Positions 11,601 through 22,234 of a stretch of 38,977 nucleotides of DNA are shown one piece after another. Position numbers and translations under genes: made by a program. The notes under the pieces are model-generated. The model saw nothing but the letters and a program-made list of their open reading frames with translations. It searched no databases and was not told the origin of the DNA. Origin of the DNA: Spirogloea muscicola. Lineage: Eukaryota > Streptophyta > Zygnematophyceae > Spirogloeales > Spirogloeaceae. Positions within the stretch are counted from its first letter, which is position 1. Each line of letters opens with the position of its first letter. Where the stretch lies: assembly GCA_009602725.1 (NCBI GenBank), contig WELB01000008.1, positions 1,123,237 through 1,162,213 on the forward strand, read 5' to 3'.

Positions 11601-12151
11601 ATTGGTATATGGTGTGTATGACACCTGACAACCAGAAGACTATTAACCGCACATATGGTCCACTTAGGCCAGCCCCATTCATACTGGAGATGGCAGAAGC
11701 CATTGTGCAAGCAGTGGGGCCTGACTTTGATACAGTCCATGTTAGAAGAGGGGACAAGGCAACACAGAGGAAAGCAGATTGGCCGCATGTAGACGAGGAT
11801 ACTCAGCCAGAGGCGCTGATCAAGAAGCTTCCTGTCTTGGGAGTACCTTTTGGCAGAATCCTGTACATAGCCACGAACGAGAGGGACCCAAAGTTTTTCG
11901 ACCCCCTGAAGCAGCACTACACAATACATCTCTTGAAGGACTTTGAGCACCTCTGGGCTTTAGGCAGCAAGTGGCAGAGGGAGACAGTAGCCAAGTATGG
12001 TAGCAGAGGGATCCTCAGATTTGACGGGTACCTTGCAGCAATGCTAGACTATGAGGTGATGAAGAAGGGCCGGCGAAGAATAGAGACGTTCAATGACCTG
12101 ACCCAGGACTGCCGCCATGGAGTCAAGTACTGCTCACACAGGACACATTGA
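8635..12151 (+). CDS. Plant-type O-fucosyltransferase family protein (type II membrane)
   Basis: Seven exons (8635-9126, 9638-9804, 10150-10282, 10523-10589, 10883-10979, 11179-11254, 11510-12151) join in phase into 557 residues. A short basic N-terminus precedes one hydrophobic segment at residues 36-57, a type II signal anchor placing the catalytic domain in the Golgi lumen. Family signatures are EARYLNRTLVL, YWYMVC, TVHVRRGDK (residues 419-427), LYIATNERDPKFFDPLK, GYLAAMLDYEV and a C-terminal RRIETFNDLTQDCRHGV. These match the plant PF10250-type group related to protein O-fucosyltransferases. The acceptor is not predictable from sequence; cell-wall or glycoprotein roles are known for relatives. 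Exons 1 and 7 are firm. Exons 2-3 rest on phase and weaker similarity; exon 2 could start at 9653. Introns 9127-9637 and 9805-10149 show nothing else. The gene converges on NSUN6. Confidence 0.9.
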
Positions 12152-12557
12152 TTAATTTGTCACCTTCTGGACATTGATGGTCATATCGCCAGCCTCTCAT
12201 TGCCTAGCTCCCCATTTTTGGAGCATCGGCCCTTTGCTTCCGCCATTGTCAGCTGCGCTCTACTGTCCAATGAGCCATTAAATGTGACCCATGTACGGCA
12301 GTTAGACCTTATCAATTCCACCTGCAGACTTGCAAGGGAGTTAGCGCGTTGGAGTAGAGCAGCAGGCTTTGCAGAGCTCGCTGGTCAATGAAGGAAGAAG
12401 GCAGGTTCAGCACTCTTCTTTTCAAGGTCTGAATGTCTGCACTCTTTCTGCAACTCAACAAACGCACTGCATGATATGTGTGGAATGTTGACCGGGAGTG
12501 ACGTGAAGCGCTTTGTCGAACGAGTCTGCCTCTGTCACAAGTTGTTGCATTCCTCTG
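12152..12557. other. Intergenic space between two convergent genes
   Basis: These 406 bases separate the stop codons of the O-fucosyltransferase and NSUN6 genes. No gene, RNA or transposon end is recognisable. The first copy of a 23-base tandem repeat (12531-12553) lies here, with the second copy running into the NSUN6 stop codon. Both 3' UTRs presumably share the space. Confidence 0.7.
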
Positions 12558-12576
12558 TCACAAGTTGTTGCATTCC
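12531..12576. repeat. Two 23-bp tandem copies over the NSUN6 stop codon
   Basis: TCTGTCACAAGTTGTTGCATTCC occurs twice head to tail, at 12531-12553 and 12554-12576, without mismatch. The second copy contains the NSUN6 stop (minus strand, 12560-12558) and its last codons (ECNNL). The first copy is therefore an exact downstream duplicate of the coding terminus. Confidence 0.95.
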
Positions 12577-15500
12577 AGTCTGGTGAACTTCGCAATGAAG
12601 AATCCAATGGTGTCCAGCTCGTGAGAAGGATCAAAGCGCTGGACAAGGTGTCGCTCTGCGCTGGTTAGCCATCTCCTGCACCACCAGCACTCTGACTATG
12701 ACTTTGCAGTGGTGGTCCACAGCCTTAGCTTAAACCCAGGGGGTTAGTGCTGGAAGAGCCTGACAGAGCAGCTCTGTCTGCCTCCAGGTGCTACATACAT
12801 GAAAAGCGTGGCCTGTGCTCATTGCCTCTATGCAAGTGAGACCTCCTTCATGTGCATATGGTGAGATGCTTTGTTACAATTCACAACAGGCGGTGGGTCA
12901 CTTGAGTTGAGTTGAAGATAGCATACTTATAACCAACGCCATCGAAGACGTCTTCTCCACCCACCAGCCCAGGTCCTCCCAAGCTCGGCTCCTGCGGCAT
13001 CAAGACAGATCCTAAGCATTGTGTATGCATCAGCTTCTGAAGCCAATACGAAGAAGTTTAGCACATAAGATGGCGCTTCTTTAGCAAATGAGAGTGCTCC
13101 AGCTCGTGAGGGGCAGGCTGGGTAGCATGTCTGCTTGCTTGCTTGCTTGCAGTGACAACCAGAGAGTCACCTGAGCCACAAGGCTTGTTTTACTCATGTG
13201 CGAACACTGGGGACCTTGAAGCAACTGTGAGGGAATTTTAGCCCCTAATAAGCATAGATACAAACATTGACAGGCATAGGTGCAAGCAGACCTGCGGCGA
13301 CAGCGTCAAGAAGTGGTACTTGTCCAGTGCATATCTGACAACGGCCTCATTCTCCCCTGGATTTATCGTACACCTGCACAGCCAAACCCCTATTGAACAG
13401 CTTACTCTTCTGCAAAAATTCTCTTCCGCCCCATTGATAAACTGAGCAATATAAAACAAATGAGCAGGTCAAGCACAGGTCATGCTGGTCCCTGCAGGCA
13501 GCGAGCAGTCCCGGGGAGGCATTCAGGTCGGGAGGGAGGTCGTGAGCACGTGGAGTAGACGAATGTGCCACCTGGCGCAACGAGCTGGACAGCCTGGTCC
13601 AGCAGCCGCCGCTGGTACATGCTGGCCATCCTCAGCTCCTCCAGCGTGCACTGGTGGCCGTCCAAGGCCACCATGCCCTAGTGAGCCATGTCAGTTGCGG
13701 ATAGGACTGCAACTGGGCATTGCCATGCACAGCACCCACGCCTCAGACACAGGGTTGACGACCCTACAGTATCTATGCTCACTGGCCAAACACAGCGCAG
13801 AATGCTTGGCACCTACCTTGAAGTAGAGCACATAACAGCAGGCAAAGAAGAGACTAATTGTGCACGCAGATGCTTACATCCCCCGCAAAAAGACGTGGCC
13901 TGAGGCCGAGTGCAGAGCAAGGTGCATCCAGCAGCACGCGGTCGAAGCTCCGCGGGGCAAAACCCGCATGTGTCTGAACCCTCTGTGCTGCGGCCACAAC
14001 ATCAATGCCGCGCCGCAGCCTCTCTTCGACCCTCCTAGCTTCTCGCCGCAACATTGCACTGCCTCTTTCAGCTTCTTGTCGTTGCTGCAAGCTCGCAGCA
14101 GTGCTCCGTGGAGAGCCAGAGACTGCATCGCCTTGCAGGACTGCTTTTGTTGCGTCCTTCTTGTACGCCTTTATGCAATTCAAGCCCATCTCACTGGCGA
14201 GCCTTCTGATGTTGATGACCTGCGAAATACAACAGCGCAGCGCCATTGATCCCGCTGAGAAGCACTACGAATAACGGTGCTGCGTTAAGTCCTTGCGGTA
14301 GCAAAGTGAAAACTGCACGCACATGTGACCGATTCATGTTGAGCACCCGTTTATTCATCTAGCTGTTCAAGGGTCATCCTCAGGAGAAATAGACCCGAGA
14401 CATGCTTTGCAGTCTGCTTAAAAAGGTGAGCCCGACAACGAAGTCTGACCTTGTTGTGAGAGCGGTCAAGGGCCACGACTTCGCCCTCATCCTTCATCAA
14501 GATGGCAATTGCAGTGGTCTTTCCACCAGGCGCAGCGCACATGTCCAGAACCCTTTCCCTTGGCCTGGGGCCTGGAGGAACGAGCAGAATGGCTTAGCTT
14601 ATTGTACTTCCACGGCCTCTGACTTTCTCACGGTCTATTTGATGCCTTCATAGTGGAAGGTACACTGCGTCTACATGTGAGGCGCCAAGGCGTGGTCGTT
14701 GACTTGCCCGTGTCCTGGGCTCATCATTTACGGCTGATATTGGAAACACTGGGCTAAGGGCTCAGGCTCAATAATAATCAGAGTCAGGGTCTACCAAAAC
14801 AGCTCCTAGAAGAGGTAAAAAGCAAGATACTTGCCGAGCACGTAAGCGGCGAGGATGCTGGGAAGGTTCTGCAAGAAGATGAGCCTGGGCAGCAAGCCTA
14901 TCACATTGACACGGACTCTAATCAGACCTTCAGTACAACCTGCATTCGGATTATCAAGTTATACGACATTCAATAGTTGGGTGCAAGAGCTTGGCACGGC
15001 TCAATGCTGCGGCACCTTGCACTTATCCAAGGACACGCAATGCTGCAATTGAAGATGAATGCCTGCAGAGAGAGGACATGACTGCCCCAGGAGATTGACA
15101 AAGCTCTAAGGCTGACCCACAGATGGTGTGGGCCATGTGGCACAGTAGCTCACTGTGGCAAGGAGGGAGGTCGAAGACCCTCTGCAGCATCTCGACCGCC
15201 ACGCCCGAGCTGTCACGAAACATCTTGGTGCGGGAGACCACGGCCCTGCCGACGCCGATGCCGACGCCGATCAGCCAGCAGCGCCGGTCGCTCGTGGGTG
15301 CGGCGCCCGGCTCGACTGCCACAGCGGAGTGATGAGAGTGCTCAGAGCTGAAGCACCATGGAGCTGCAGAATGACGCAGTGGAGGCAGCCGAGGTAACAC
15401 ATGGGAGCGAGCATTCATCTGTCAACGCCACTACCGCCAGTGATTCCTGGAGCTGAGCGAGGGGCAGGCTGCTCTTGCGGAGCAGCGTCATACATGCAGA

Positions 15501-16164
15501 TGCGTGCGCAGAGCCAAGCGTGGTGCCCCTGGTGAAGACTGCTCGGCTCCAGCCATTGCCAGCTTCTGCGACAGCCGCCATCGATCGATCCGGGGCACCG
15601 GACGGCTTCGGCGGCACCAGCTGCTCCACGGCAACTGAGACTGCCACCATGTCGCCGGCCTCCACATGTGAGCTGCATGCGAGCACGCCCGGCACAAACA
15701 CCTGGGCGCTCCAGGGGCGGGCGAGGCCCTGACAGAGAGTCAGCCGTGATCAGCGCCAACGTGGGCCTTTTGCAGCGGGGTCCTATGACGGCCCCAGGAG
15801 GGCCCGCCGGCTGCGAGCGGCAGCGATGGCGGGTCCAGCGGCTCGACAAGCGGTCAGACCCATGTCTCACGCCGGCACTGGGGAAGAGGCGCAGCAGAGG
15901 CACGTTCCACAGGAAGCACAGGCTGAGGGCTTTGTGGGATTATCACCAAGGCCGCCCACCTGAGCTCCGCGCAGCACGGCCTCGCCGCACTTGCGGCTCA
16001 CGACGACCTCCTTGAGTCCGCCGCCCGCCGTCGGCTGCGACGTGCCAGCAGCGGCGGCGGCGGCGGCCGCGCCGTAGTCCACGCGGTGGGGCCCGGAGCC
16101 CATGACCGTGACGACGCCCGGCACCGCCGGGTACGGCGCGCAGGTGAAGCGGCGCGGAGCGCCG
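12558..16164 (-). CDS. NSUN6: NSUN6-type RNA cytosine-5 methyltransferase with PUA domain (N-terminus in gap)
   Basis: Ten minus-strand exons (16164-15960 partial, 15701-15494, 15315-15154, 14897-14835, 14571-14450, 14219-13878, 13677-13550, 13373-13292, 12991-12927, 12675-12558) join in phase into 497 visible residues. NSUN6 enzymes methylate C72 of particular tRNAs. The PUA module is CGEAVLRGAQ-VFVPGVLA...VEAGDMVAV and GRAVVSRTKMF. The Rossmann methyltransferase follows: LPRLIFLQNLPS, motif I MCAAPGGKTTAIA, ALDRSHNK, motif IV DAPCSALG, then VYST-CTINPGENEA, LGGPGLVG and a C-terminal LVQRFDPS...DTIGFFIAKF. Both catalytic cysteines, in DAPCS and STCT, are present; the second starts a new exon at 13373. 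The intron beginning at 14834 has a GC donor (G|GCAAGT). An R/E/A-rich insert of about 60 residues sits before motif IV. The 12991-12927 exon donor is the least certain. The first exon is cut by the N run. Confidence 0.93.
13132..13151. repeat. (GCTT)n microsatellite in an NSUN6 intron
   Basis: Four to five GCTT units in the intron between exons 13373-13292 and 12991-12927. Simple sequence only; no function can be read. Confidence 0.85.
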
Positions 16165-17080
16165 NNNNNNNNNNNNNNNNNNNNNNNNNNNNNNNNNNNN
16201 NNNNNNNNNNNNNNNNNNNNNNNNNNNNNNNNNNNNNNNNNNNNNNNNNNNNNNNNNNNNNNNNNNNNNNNNNNNNNNNNNNNNNNNNNNNNNNNNNNNN
16301 NNNNNNNNNNNNNNNNNNNNNNNNNNNNNNNNNNNNNNNNNNNNNNNNNNNNNNNNNNNNNNNNNNNNNNNNNNNNNNNNNNNNNNNNNNNNNNNNNNNN
16401 NNNNNNNNNNNNNNNNNNNNNNNNNNNNNNNNNNNNNNNNNNNNNNNNNNNNNNNNNNNNNNNNNNNNNNNNNNNNNNNNNNNNNNNNNNNNNNNNNNNN
16501 NNNNNNNNNNNNNNNNNNNNNNNNNNNNNNNNNNNNNNNNNNNNNNNNNNNNNNNNNNNNNNNNNNNNNNNNNNNNNNNNNNNNNNNNNNNNNNNNNNNN
16601 NNNNNNNNNNNNNNNNNNNNNNNNNNNNNNNNNNNNNNNNNNNNNNNNNNNNNNNNNNNNNNNNNNNNNNNNNNNNNNNNNNNNNNNNNNNNNNNNNNNN
16701 NNNNNNNNNNNNNNNNNNNNNNNNNNNNNNNNNNNNNNNNNNNNNNNNNNNNNNNNNNNNNNNNNNNNNNNNNNNNNNNNNNNNNNNNNNNNNNNNNNNN
16801 NNNNNNNNNNNNNNNNNNNNNNNNNNNNNNNNNNNNNNNNNNNNNNNNNNNNNNNNNNNNNNNNNNNNNNNNNNNNNNNNNNNNNNNNNNNNNNNNNNNN
16901 NNNNNNNNNNNNNNNNNNNNNNNNNNNNNNNNNNNNNNNNNNNNNNNNNNNNNNNNNNNNNNNNNNNNNNNNNNNNNNNNNNNNNNNNNNNNNNNNNNNN
17001 NNNNNNNNNNNNNNNNNNNNNNNNNNNNNNNNNNNNNNNNNNNNNNNNNNNNNNNNNNNNNNNNNNNNNNNNNNNNNNNN
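16165..17080. other. Assembly gap of 916 N covering a divergent gene start region
   Basis: All bases are N. It is flanked by the first visible exon of NSUN6 (minus) and of the lipid phosphate phosphatase (plus), both very GC-rich and open into the gap. Both N-termini and any shared promoter must lie inside. Apparent long reading frames across it are artefacts. Confidence 0.99.
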
Positions 17081-18802
17081 GCCGTCGGAGGCGGCGGCGG
17101 CGCCGCGGGGCCGCAGCCTGGGCGTGCTGGCGCGGGAGCACCTCCCGGACTGGCTCCTCCTCGCCGCCGCCGCGGCGCTCCTCGCCGGCCTCAACGCCCT
17201 GCCGCCTTTCGAGCGCGTCGTCGGCCGCGACGACCTCCGCGGCCTCGCCTTCCCGCTCAAGCCCAACACCGTGCCCTCGGCGCTCGTCCCGGTGGGCGCC
17301 GCCGCCGCCGCCGCCGCCGCTCTCTCGTGGCTCTGCAACGCTCGCTGCGACGCCCGTGCCACGGCGCCTGAGCGGTGGCCTTGCCGCTGTGCCTCGGCAG
17401 GTCATTGCCTTGGCGCCGCCGCTGGTCGTCATCCTCGCCGTCTTCGCCGCCACGCGCGACCAGCGGGACCTCCACCAGGCCACGCTCGGCAAGGCTCGCA
17501 CCTCCTCGCCCTGAGTTGGGCACCCATTGTGGCCCTCACGGCGGAGCCGGGCTTGATGCTGCCGAGCAGGCGAGGCATGTCACGTCGGCCATGCTTTTGT
17601 CTGACGCCGTGCCTGTCCGTCGGCGCAGGCCTGGTCGCTGCAGTGATCGTCACAGGCGTGGTGACCAACGCGCTCAAGGCGTCCACGGGACGACCCCGCC
17701 CAGACTTCTTCTGGCGCTGCTTCCCAGACGGCGTCGCGGTTCGTGTGCCCCTCTGCCTTACTACGACGCACTCACTCGACGTCACCTCTGTTGTCGGGCT
17801 CTCTCATGTCACCTGCTGAGTCACTGTGCACGGCTCCTCGCTTCCAATGAGCAGGTATTTAAGGAGGATGGCAACGTGCTCTGCAGTGGGAAGCCAAGTG
17901 TCGTCCGCGAAGGCCGGAGGAGCTTCCCAAGCGGCCACTCGTCATGTAGGGGGCAGCTTCCTGAACATCCTCCGCAGTTTCTCGCATCTCCTCCTGCTGC
18001 TAACCACTGTTGAACCCGCTCACCTGCAATTCTGGCACGACCTGTGGCTCAACACCGCGCAGCTCCTCCGCCCTTGAGCCCTGTGCACAGGGGCATTCGC
18101 GGGGCTCGGCTTCCTGTCGCTGTACCTGGCCAGCAAGCTCTACTTGAACAGCCGCAAAGGCTTTGTCTACAAGTCCGTGCTTGTGCTCCTGCCGCTCTTG
18201 GGTGCACTTGCTGTCGGTATCAGCCGTATCGACGACTACTGGCACCACTGGACTGACGTCCTTGCGGGCTCCCTCCTTGGTGCACGGCACCCCCTTTTCC
18301 CTTCCTAACCTGCGTATCATCCCAGCAACCCACTTCATATGGCTGCAGCTGCAGAAGTTGGCACGCGACCATGCTTGATCAATATCACACGTAGGGGACA
18401 TCTCAGCCAGCTCCTGTTGCTTCACCTCATCCCATGAACCTTATAAGCTACCGTCAGTCTCATCAGAGATCCACTGTCATCCTCGTAGGCTTGGCCATGG
18501 CTGGTACCTTCTACTTCCAGCTGCTCCTCAACACCGAAGAACGTGAGTTGCTCTTCTGCCCTGCTTGCCAGTATTGGAGTTACACATTGATTCAATGTCT
18601 TGTGAGTTGCCTGCTGCATTTGTGGGGAGGAGGTGGTCGCCGACTTCCCAGCATCGGCTGCTTAGCTGCGCTGCTGACACTCACCGCGTGTACAGTGAAG
18701 CAGACGGTGAGGACGGCAAGGATGCTGTGGGACGAACACCCGAGCGACACCATGCCCTTAGCTCGGCATCACGACCTGGAGGAGGGCAACATGCACTCCT
18801 GA
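17081..18802 (+). CDS. Lipid phosphate phosphatase (PAP2 family), N-terminus in gap
   Basis: Seven exons (17081-17291 partial, 17401-17488, 17629-17738, 17855-17945, 18091-18279, 18489-18542, 18696-18802) join in phase into 282 visible residues of an integral membrane phosphatase of the plant LPP type. Such enzymes dephosphorylate phosphatidic acid and related lipid phosphates. All three catalytic motifs are intact: KASTGRPRP (C1, followed by FFWRCFPDG), FPSGHSS (C2) and [13 protein letters not shown] (C3). Hydrophobic helices include [51 protein letters not shown] and [14 protein letters not shown]. The intron after 17488 uses a GC donor (CTCG|GCAAGG), required by phase and family alignment. 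The alanine-coding GCC run at 17297-17320 is intronic. The start codon lies in the N run. The gene diverges from NSUN6 and converges on LHCA5 with 334 bases between stops. Confidence 0.93.
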
Positions 18803-19136
18803 TATGCAGTCATGGCAGTCACCTGCGCAGTAGGCCCTTGGCACTCTGCAGGCTCCTTGTACAGCTAGATCAAGTCTGTCAGATACCTGCCTGCTTCCAG
18901 CTGTCTTGCATCACATTTATTCCTGGAGGCGTGATGTCTTGCAGAAGTTCTCCTGCTTGTCATGCTTTGCAAATGATCTTGCAAGTTGGTCAACTTGACA
19001 GAAATAATGGGGTTAATTTGACAGCAATAATGGGGTTCTTATATTTAAGCAGCCAACTCGATGCCTTGTTGAAGGCAGAACAATATAACGTGCATGTGTA
19101 TCACAGCGTGGAGGTTTATGGCTGCGAGGGCGAGTG
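18803..19136. other. Intergenic space between LPP and LHCA5
   Basis: These 334 bases lie between convergent stop codons. They hold a two-copy 23-base tandem repeat (18995-19037) and otherwise AT-richer sequence with no recognisable gene. Confidence 0.7.
18995..19037. repeat. Two-copy tandem repeat, period 23
   Basis: TTGACAGAAATAATGGGGTT at 18995 and TTGACAGCAATAATGGGGTT at 19018 differ by one base. They lie in the presumed overlap of the LPP and LHCA5 3' regions. Confidence 0.9.
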
Positions 19137-20857
19137 TCAAGCGAGTCTGGAGGCAATGGTTTGCACGATAGTATGGTGCCAGGGGTCGCTGAGGTGGAGC
19201 AATAAGTTGTCGAGTGGTCCTGCTCCAGTAGCATAAGCCTGGATGGCACACCCCAGAAACGCCAGCATGGCCAGCCGCCCTGTAGCCAACCCAGCACTCA
19301 GTGGTTGAGTACGCAGGTTGTAGCAAGTGCCGTCGAAAGGAAGAGGAGAGGTGGTAACTACACTGCCTCGAGCATCTTGTGATTTCTGACATATCGAGAG
19401 ATCACGTGACCGGCAGTTGCAGGTCATAGAGAGATGGGGGGTTTGGAGCCCAGACAAGGTGCTGAGAGTTCCTTGACCGATTGGCTAAAGGCTGCTAGTC
19501 TGCCAACGCACCATTTTTGAGCTCCTTCCACCTCTGTGGCTGGGGCTTGGTGGGGTCGCTGGCAAGACCAAGGGGGTTGAACAGGGGGCCGCCTGGGTAC
19601 CTGAAAGGCGCAGCAATGTGACTGATGGCAAGATCTGGAGCACTTGGGATTGGGGTGCCCTCAGCTGTGCTCTGACCCTGGTTTAGCTCTGAGAAGTGAA
19701 AGTGGAGCCCGTGGCAAGATGAGTCTAAGAGACTGAAGTTGGACTGAGACAGAGCGGTCAGTATGGGTGCCACACATACCCGTTCGACAAGCCTCCAAGG
19801 GCCGGCTCGATGCCAAAGAAGAAGGCGTCCTCCGAGGCTTGCGAATGGGGCGTGACAAAGTCCATCCACCGCTTGCACTCGACAAAGCTGCCAGGAAGGT
19901 GCAGCAGCAGCAAGCGGAGCAGTTCTGACATGTGAGGCTTGAGTGTTAGAGGTGGCACCACTACTTCTTAACTGAGGCTTGAGAAAAGGAGGTGGCACCA
20001 CTACTTCTTGATACGCGAGCAAAAAAGACTGCAGATCCATTTAACGGTAGCACAATGGAAATGCTCGTGGAGCACTTCGTCATAGAGGAGGGCCCGAGCC
20101 TTGACGGGGCTGTTAGCAGATGCGACGAACTCGAGTACAGGCACACTGGCTGCATTGTGGCACTTGTGATCTGGATTCTGACAGATATAAGTGGGCGGGC
20201 TGAAGCTCACGCGAAGAGGATGAGCTGGATGACAAAGAGGCTCTCGGTGCTGACGCCGTTGAAGTGCGTAGCGCCGGCCTCATACCACACTGGCAGGTCA
20301 CTCAGCCCAGTGATGCGCAGGAGCTGCAGGGCGCAAGGGTGCCAGCAGCATCGCCGTCATCGATGGGAACCGACAGAGGAGGTACTCAGAGCGACGGCGC
20401 CGCAGGCAGCAGTGCCGGCGAGAAGGCCGTCGGCCAGGCCGCTGGCGCCCCGACCGAGCCGGCGGCCCGCTCGTACATCAGTGGCGAGGATGCCGGCGAC
20501 GCCGGCCATGGCGAAGCGGGCGTGCACGAGCTCGGCCTGGACGAACCAGCGCAGCGACTCGGGGTCCTCCCCGAGGCCCAGCGGGTCGAAGCCGTAGTCC
20601 CCGGCCAGGCTGCGCGCCACCGAGCACGCCGGTCCGATCAGCGGCTTCCCGGCGGCGGCGCCGTCGCCGGCCGCTAACAGGCCATGGATCGCCTGAGCTC
20701 TCGTTCTTTCGCCCGCTCACCTGCCGTCCAAGTGCCGCGGCGGCGCGCTCCCGGGCAGCCACAGCGGCCGCGCAGCCGCCGCCGCCACCGTTGCCGCCGC
20801 CGGNGCCGCGCCGCCGGCGGCGAGGCCGGCGGCGGCGGCGGCGGTGACTGCGGTCAT
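19137..20857 (-). CDS. LHCA5: Photosystem I chlorophyll a/b-binding protein, Lhca5-like
   Basis: Six minus-strand exons (20857-20721, 20609-20477, 20323-20211, 19887-19780, 19600-19512, 19279-19137) join in phase into 240 residues. An Ala/Thr-rich chloroplast transit peptide of roughly 30 residues leads to [17 protein letters not shown]. The three-helix LHC fold follows. Helix 1 has [20 protein letters not shown] and [20 protein letters not shown]. The middle part is [29 protein letters not shown] and ECKRWMDF. Helix 3 is [20 protein letters not shown], then [18 protein letters not shown]. The ExxxR/H and ENGR-type chlorophyll ligands are in place. [34 protein letters not shown] and [13 protein letters not shown] point to Lhca5 rather than Lhca1-4, by memory of plant sequences. 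The N at 20804 is the third base of an Ala codon (GCN), so it does not alter the protein. Intron 20210-19888 contains a 36-base direct repeat. Confidence 0.93.
19934..20009. repeat. Direct repeat (period 40) in an LHCA5 intron
   Basis: Two copies beginning GAGGCTTGAG and ending AGGTGGCACCACTACTTCTT, at 19934-19969 and 19974-20009, differ only in a few bases after the first ten. They lie inside the intron between exons 20323-20211 and 19887-19780. Confidence 0.9.
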
Positions 20858-21530
20858 GGCGAGCAAGTGGGGGCTGCTGGGCTTCGGGCCAGCCTGCCGT
20901 CTGGAATCAACCGACTTTTCGAGTGTACGATGAAGGATTCTGGCCCCTTACCATATTGTTCATTTGCTTCCTGGTGCTGAACAATCACACCTCTACTGCT
21001 AGCTGCTAGATGCTAGCTGCTAGGTTACTAGATGTGCTTGCCTCGTACTTGGCCATATTGGCCTTCGATTGTTTCAAAATACACGATATTCTTCTCTACT
21101 GGAAGAGCGTAGGCGTGCGGTGTGCATGAAAAGGGCTCGCCCATTGAGGATAGGGGCTGGAGAAACCATGAAAAGAAAGCGTGGCCAAACCAAGCCAATC
21201 CATTGTTCGGACAAGCAAGTGAGCTCTACTCCTTTCCTCTTTTGCCCTTTGTACTTGGCCACACAGGCCCTTCATCTTTTAACACACAAGCTTCTTTCAT
21301 CCCCCTCCTCGTCACTTCCCTCCTCGTTCGTTGCTGGCATCTCAAGCTGACCAGCGGCGCCGGGAACAGGGTGCAGCCCTTCCCGGTGGCTCGGTGCCTT
21401 TGGGTCTTGTGTCCTGCTACCGCATGCGTTTGTCTATGTTCCTATAGCGGTCCCAAGCGCTTGCTTTGCACCGCCGCGCTGGTCGCGCCCTTGCAGCAGA
21501 AGCTATGTCAGGACGGGGGGAGGATGGACC
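20858..21530. other. LHCA5 upstream region merging into mobile-element remnants
   Basis: The first 200 bases upstream of the LHCA5 ATG hold no recognisable coding sequence; CTAGCTG/CTAGATG words repeat at 20996-21030. From about 21040 short words shared with the retrotransposon regions appear: TACTTGGCCA (21048, 21251; also 26746) and AAGGGCTCGCCCATTGAGG (21131). I could not mark a promoter element with confidence. Confidence 0.5.
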
Positions 21531-21532
21531 AC

Positions 21533-22066
21533 TCAGTAGTTACGAGTGAGGAGCCTCAAGTCCGACAGACTAGTTGCCGGAAATATATCCCCCTGACGAA
21601 AGCCGGAGGCTGCAGCAAGAGCACGGCCAGCACGCAGATGCAAGGCGTGGGCCATGGACCGCTGAAGGGAGACCGACAATCTCATACGATAGACTTGGGC
21701 CCACGAGCCAGCGGCGTTGAAGTCGATCGGCTCACCCCGCCTGCGGGGCACAGCGTGCCGCGCAAGCCTGGCCAGCAGGTCGAGCCACTGGGACCCGAGA
21801 GCCCCGTGCACGTCCACAGCCAGGGGGACGAACTCATCAGCAGCCGGGTGGTCGGCGTGTTTGGCCGCCTGCGAGCAGCCCTTGCCGCAGCATGGCCAGC
21901 CCGCGAGGCAGAGAGCTCCGGGTTGGAGCGGTCGACCACATCAGTGGTGACCACATCAGCGATGATGCGCGCGCCGCCGCCCGGCGTGGACGCCACCAGG
22001 GCGACATGGCGCGTGTGGAGTCCTCTGGACGATGGCCTCAATGGCCTCAATGGGCGAGCCCTTCTT
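21533..22066 (-). mobile_element. RLE-type LINE 3' fragment, second lineage
   Basis: On the minus strand a restriction-like endonuclease is readable with frame changes: ADVVTTDVVDRSNPELSASR, then a shift, then VDVHGALGSQWLDLLARLAR, FNAAGSWAQVYRMRLSVSLQ, HALHLRAGRALAAASGFRQGD and a C-terminal LSDLRLLTRNY. The order matches the copy at 25739-26095. The terminal G of LTRGY is N here. 5' truncation and a frameshift make it a pseudogene. Confidence 0.75.
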
Positions 22067-22234
22067 CTGGAGGATTGGCATAACGGAAGTTGTTCTCCAT
22101 CGTCACCGTGTAGGGGAGACCCAACAGGCGATGATGGGTGGCTGTACGGAACTGCTCATTGCAGCAGCCTCTGGCTTGCGCAGCGGGGTTGCTCTTCATC
22201 CCCTCAGTACCCCCGTGTAGGAAGTCAGATGAGC

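Noticed and set aside
13132..13151. Possible CRISPR-like short repeats
   Set aside because: A simple GCTT microsatellite without spacers, in a eukaryotic intron. No CRISPR array is present in the window.
15867..17819. Very long open frames crossing the N run on both strands
   Set aside because: They exist only because N codons do not read as stops. The real exons on either side belong to two divergent genes.
20466..20677. Alternative LHCA5 start inside intron 1 (the frame reading [10 protein letters not shown])
   Set aside because: Splicing 20721 to 20609 gives [12 protein letters not shown] in phase, matching the LHC family, and keeps a transit peptide.
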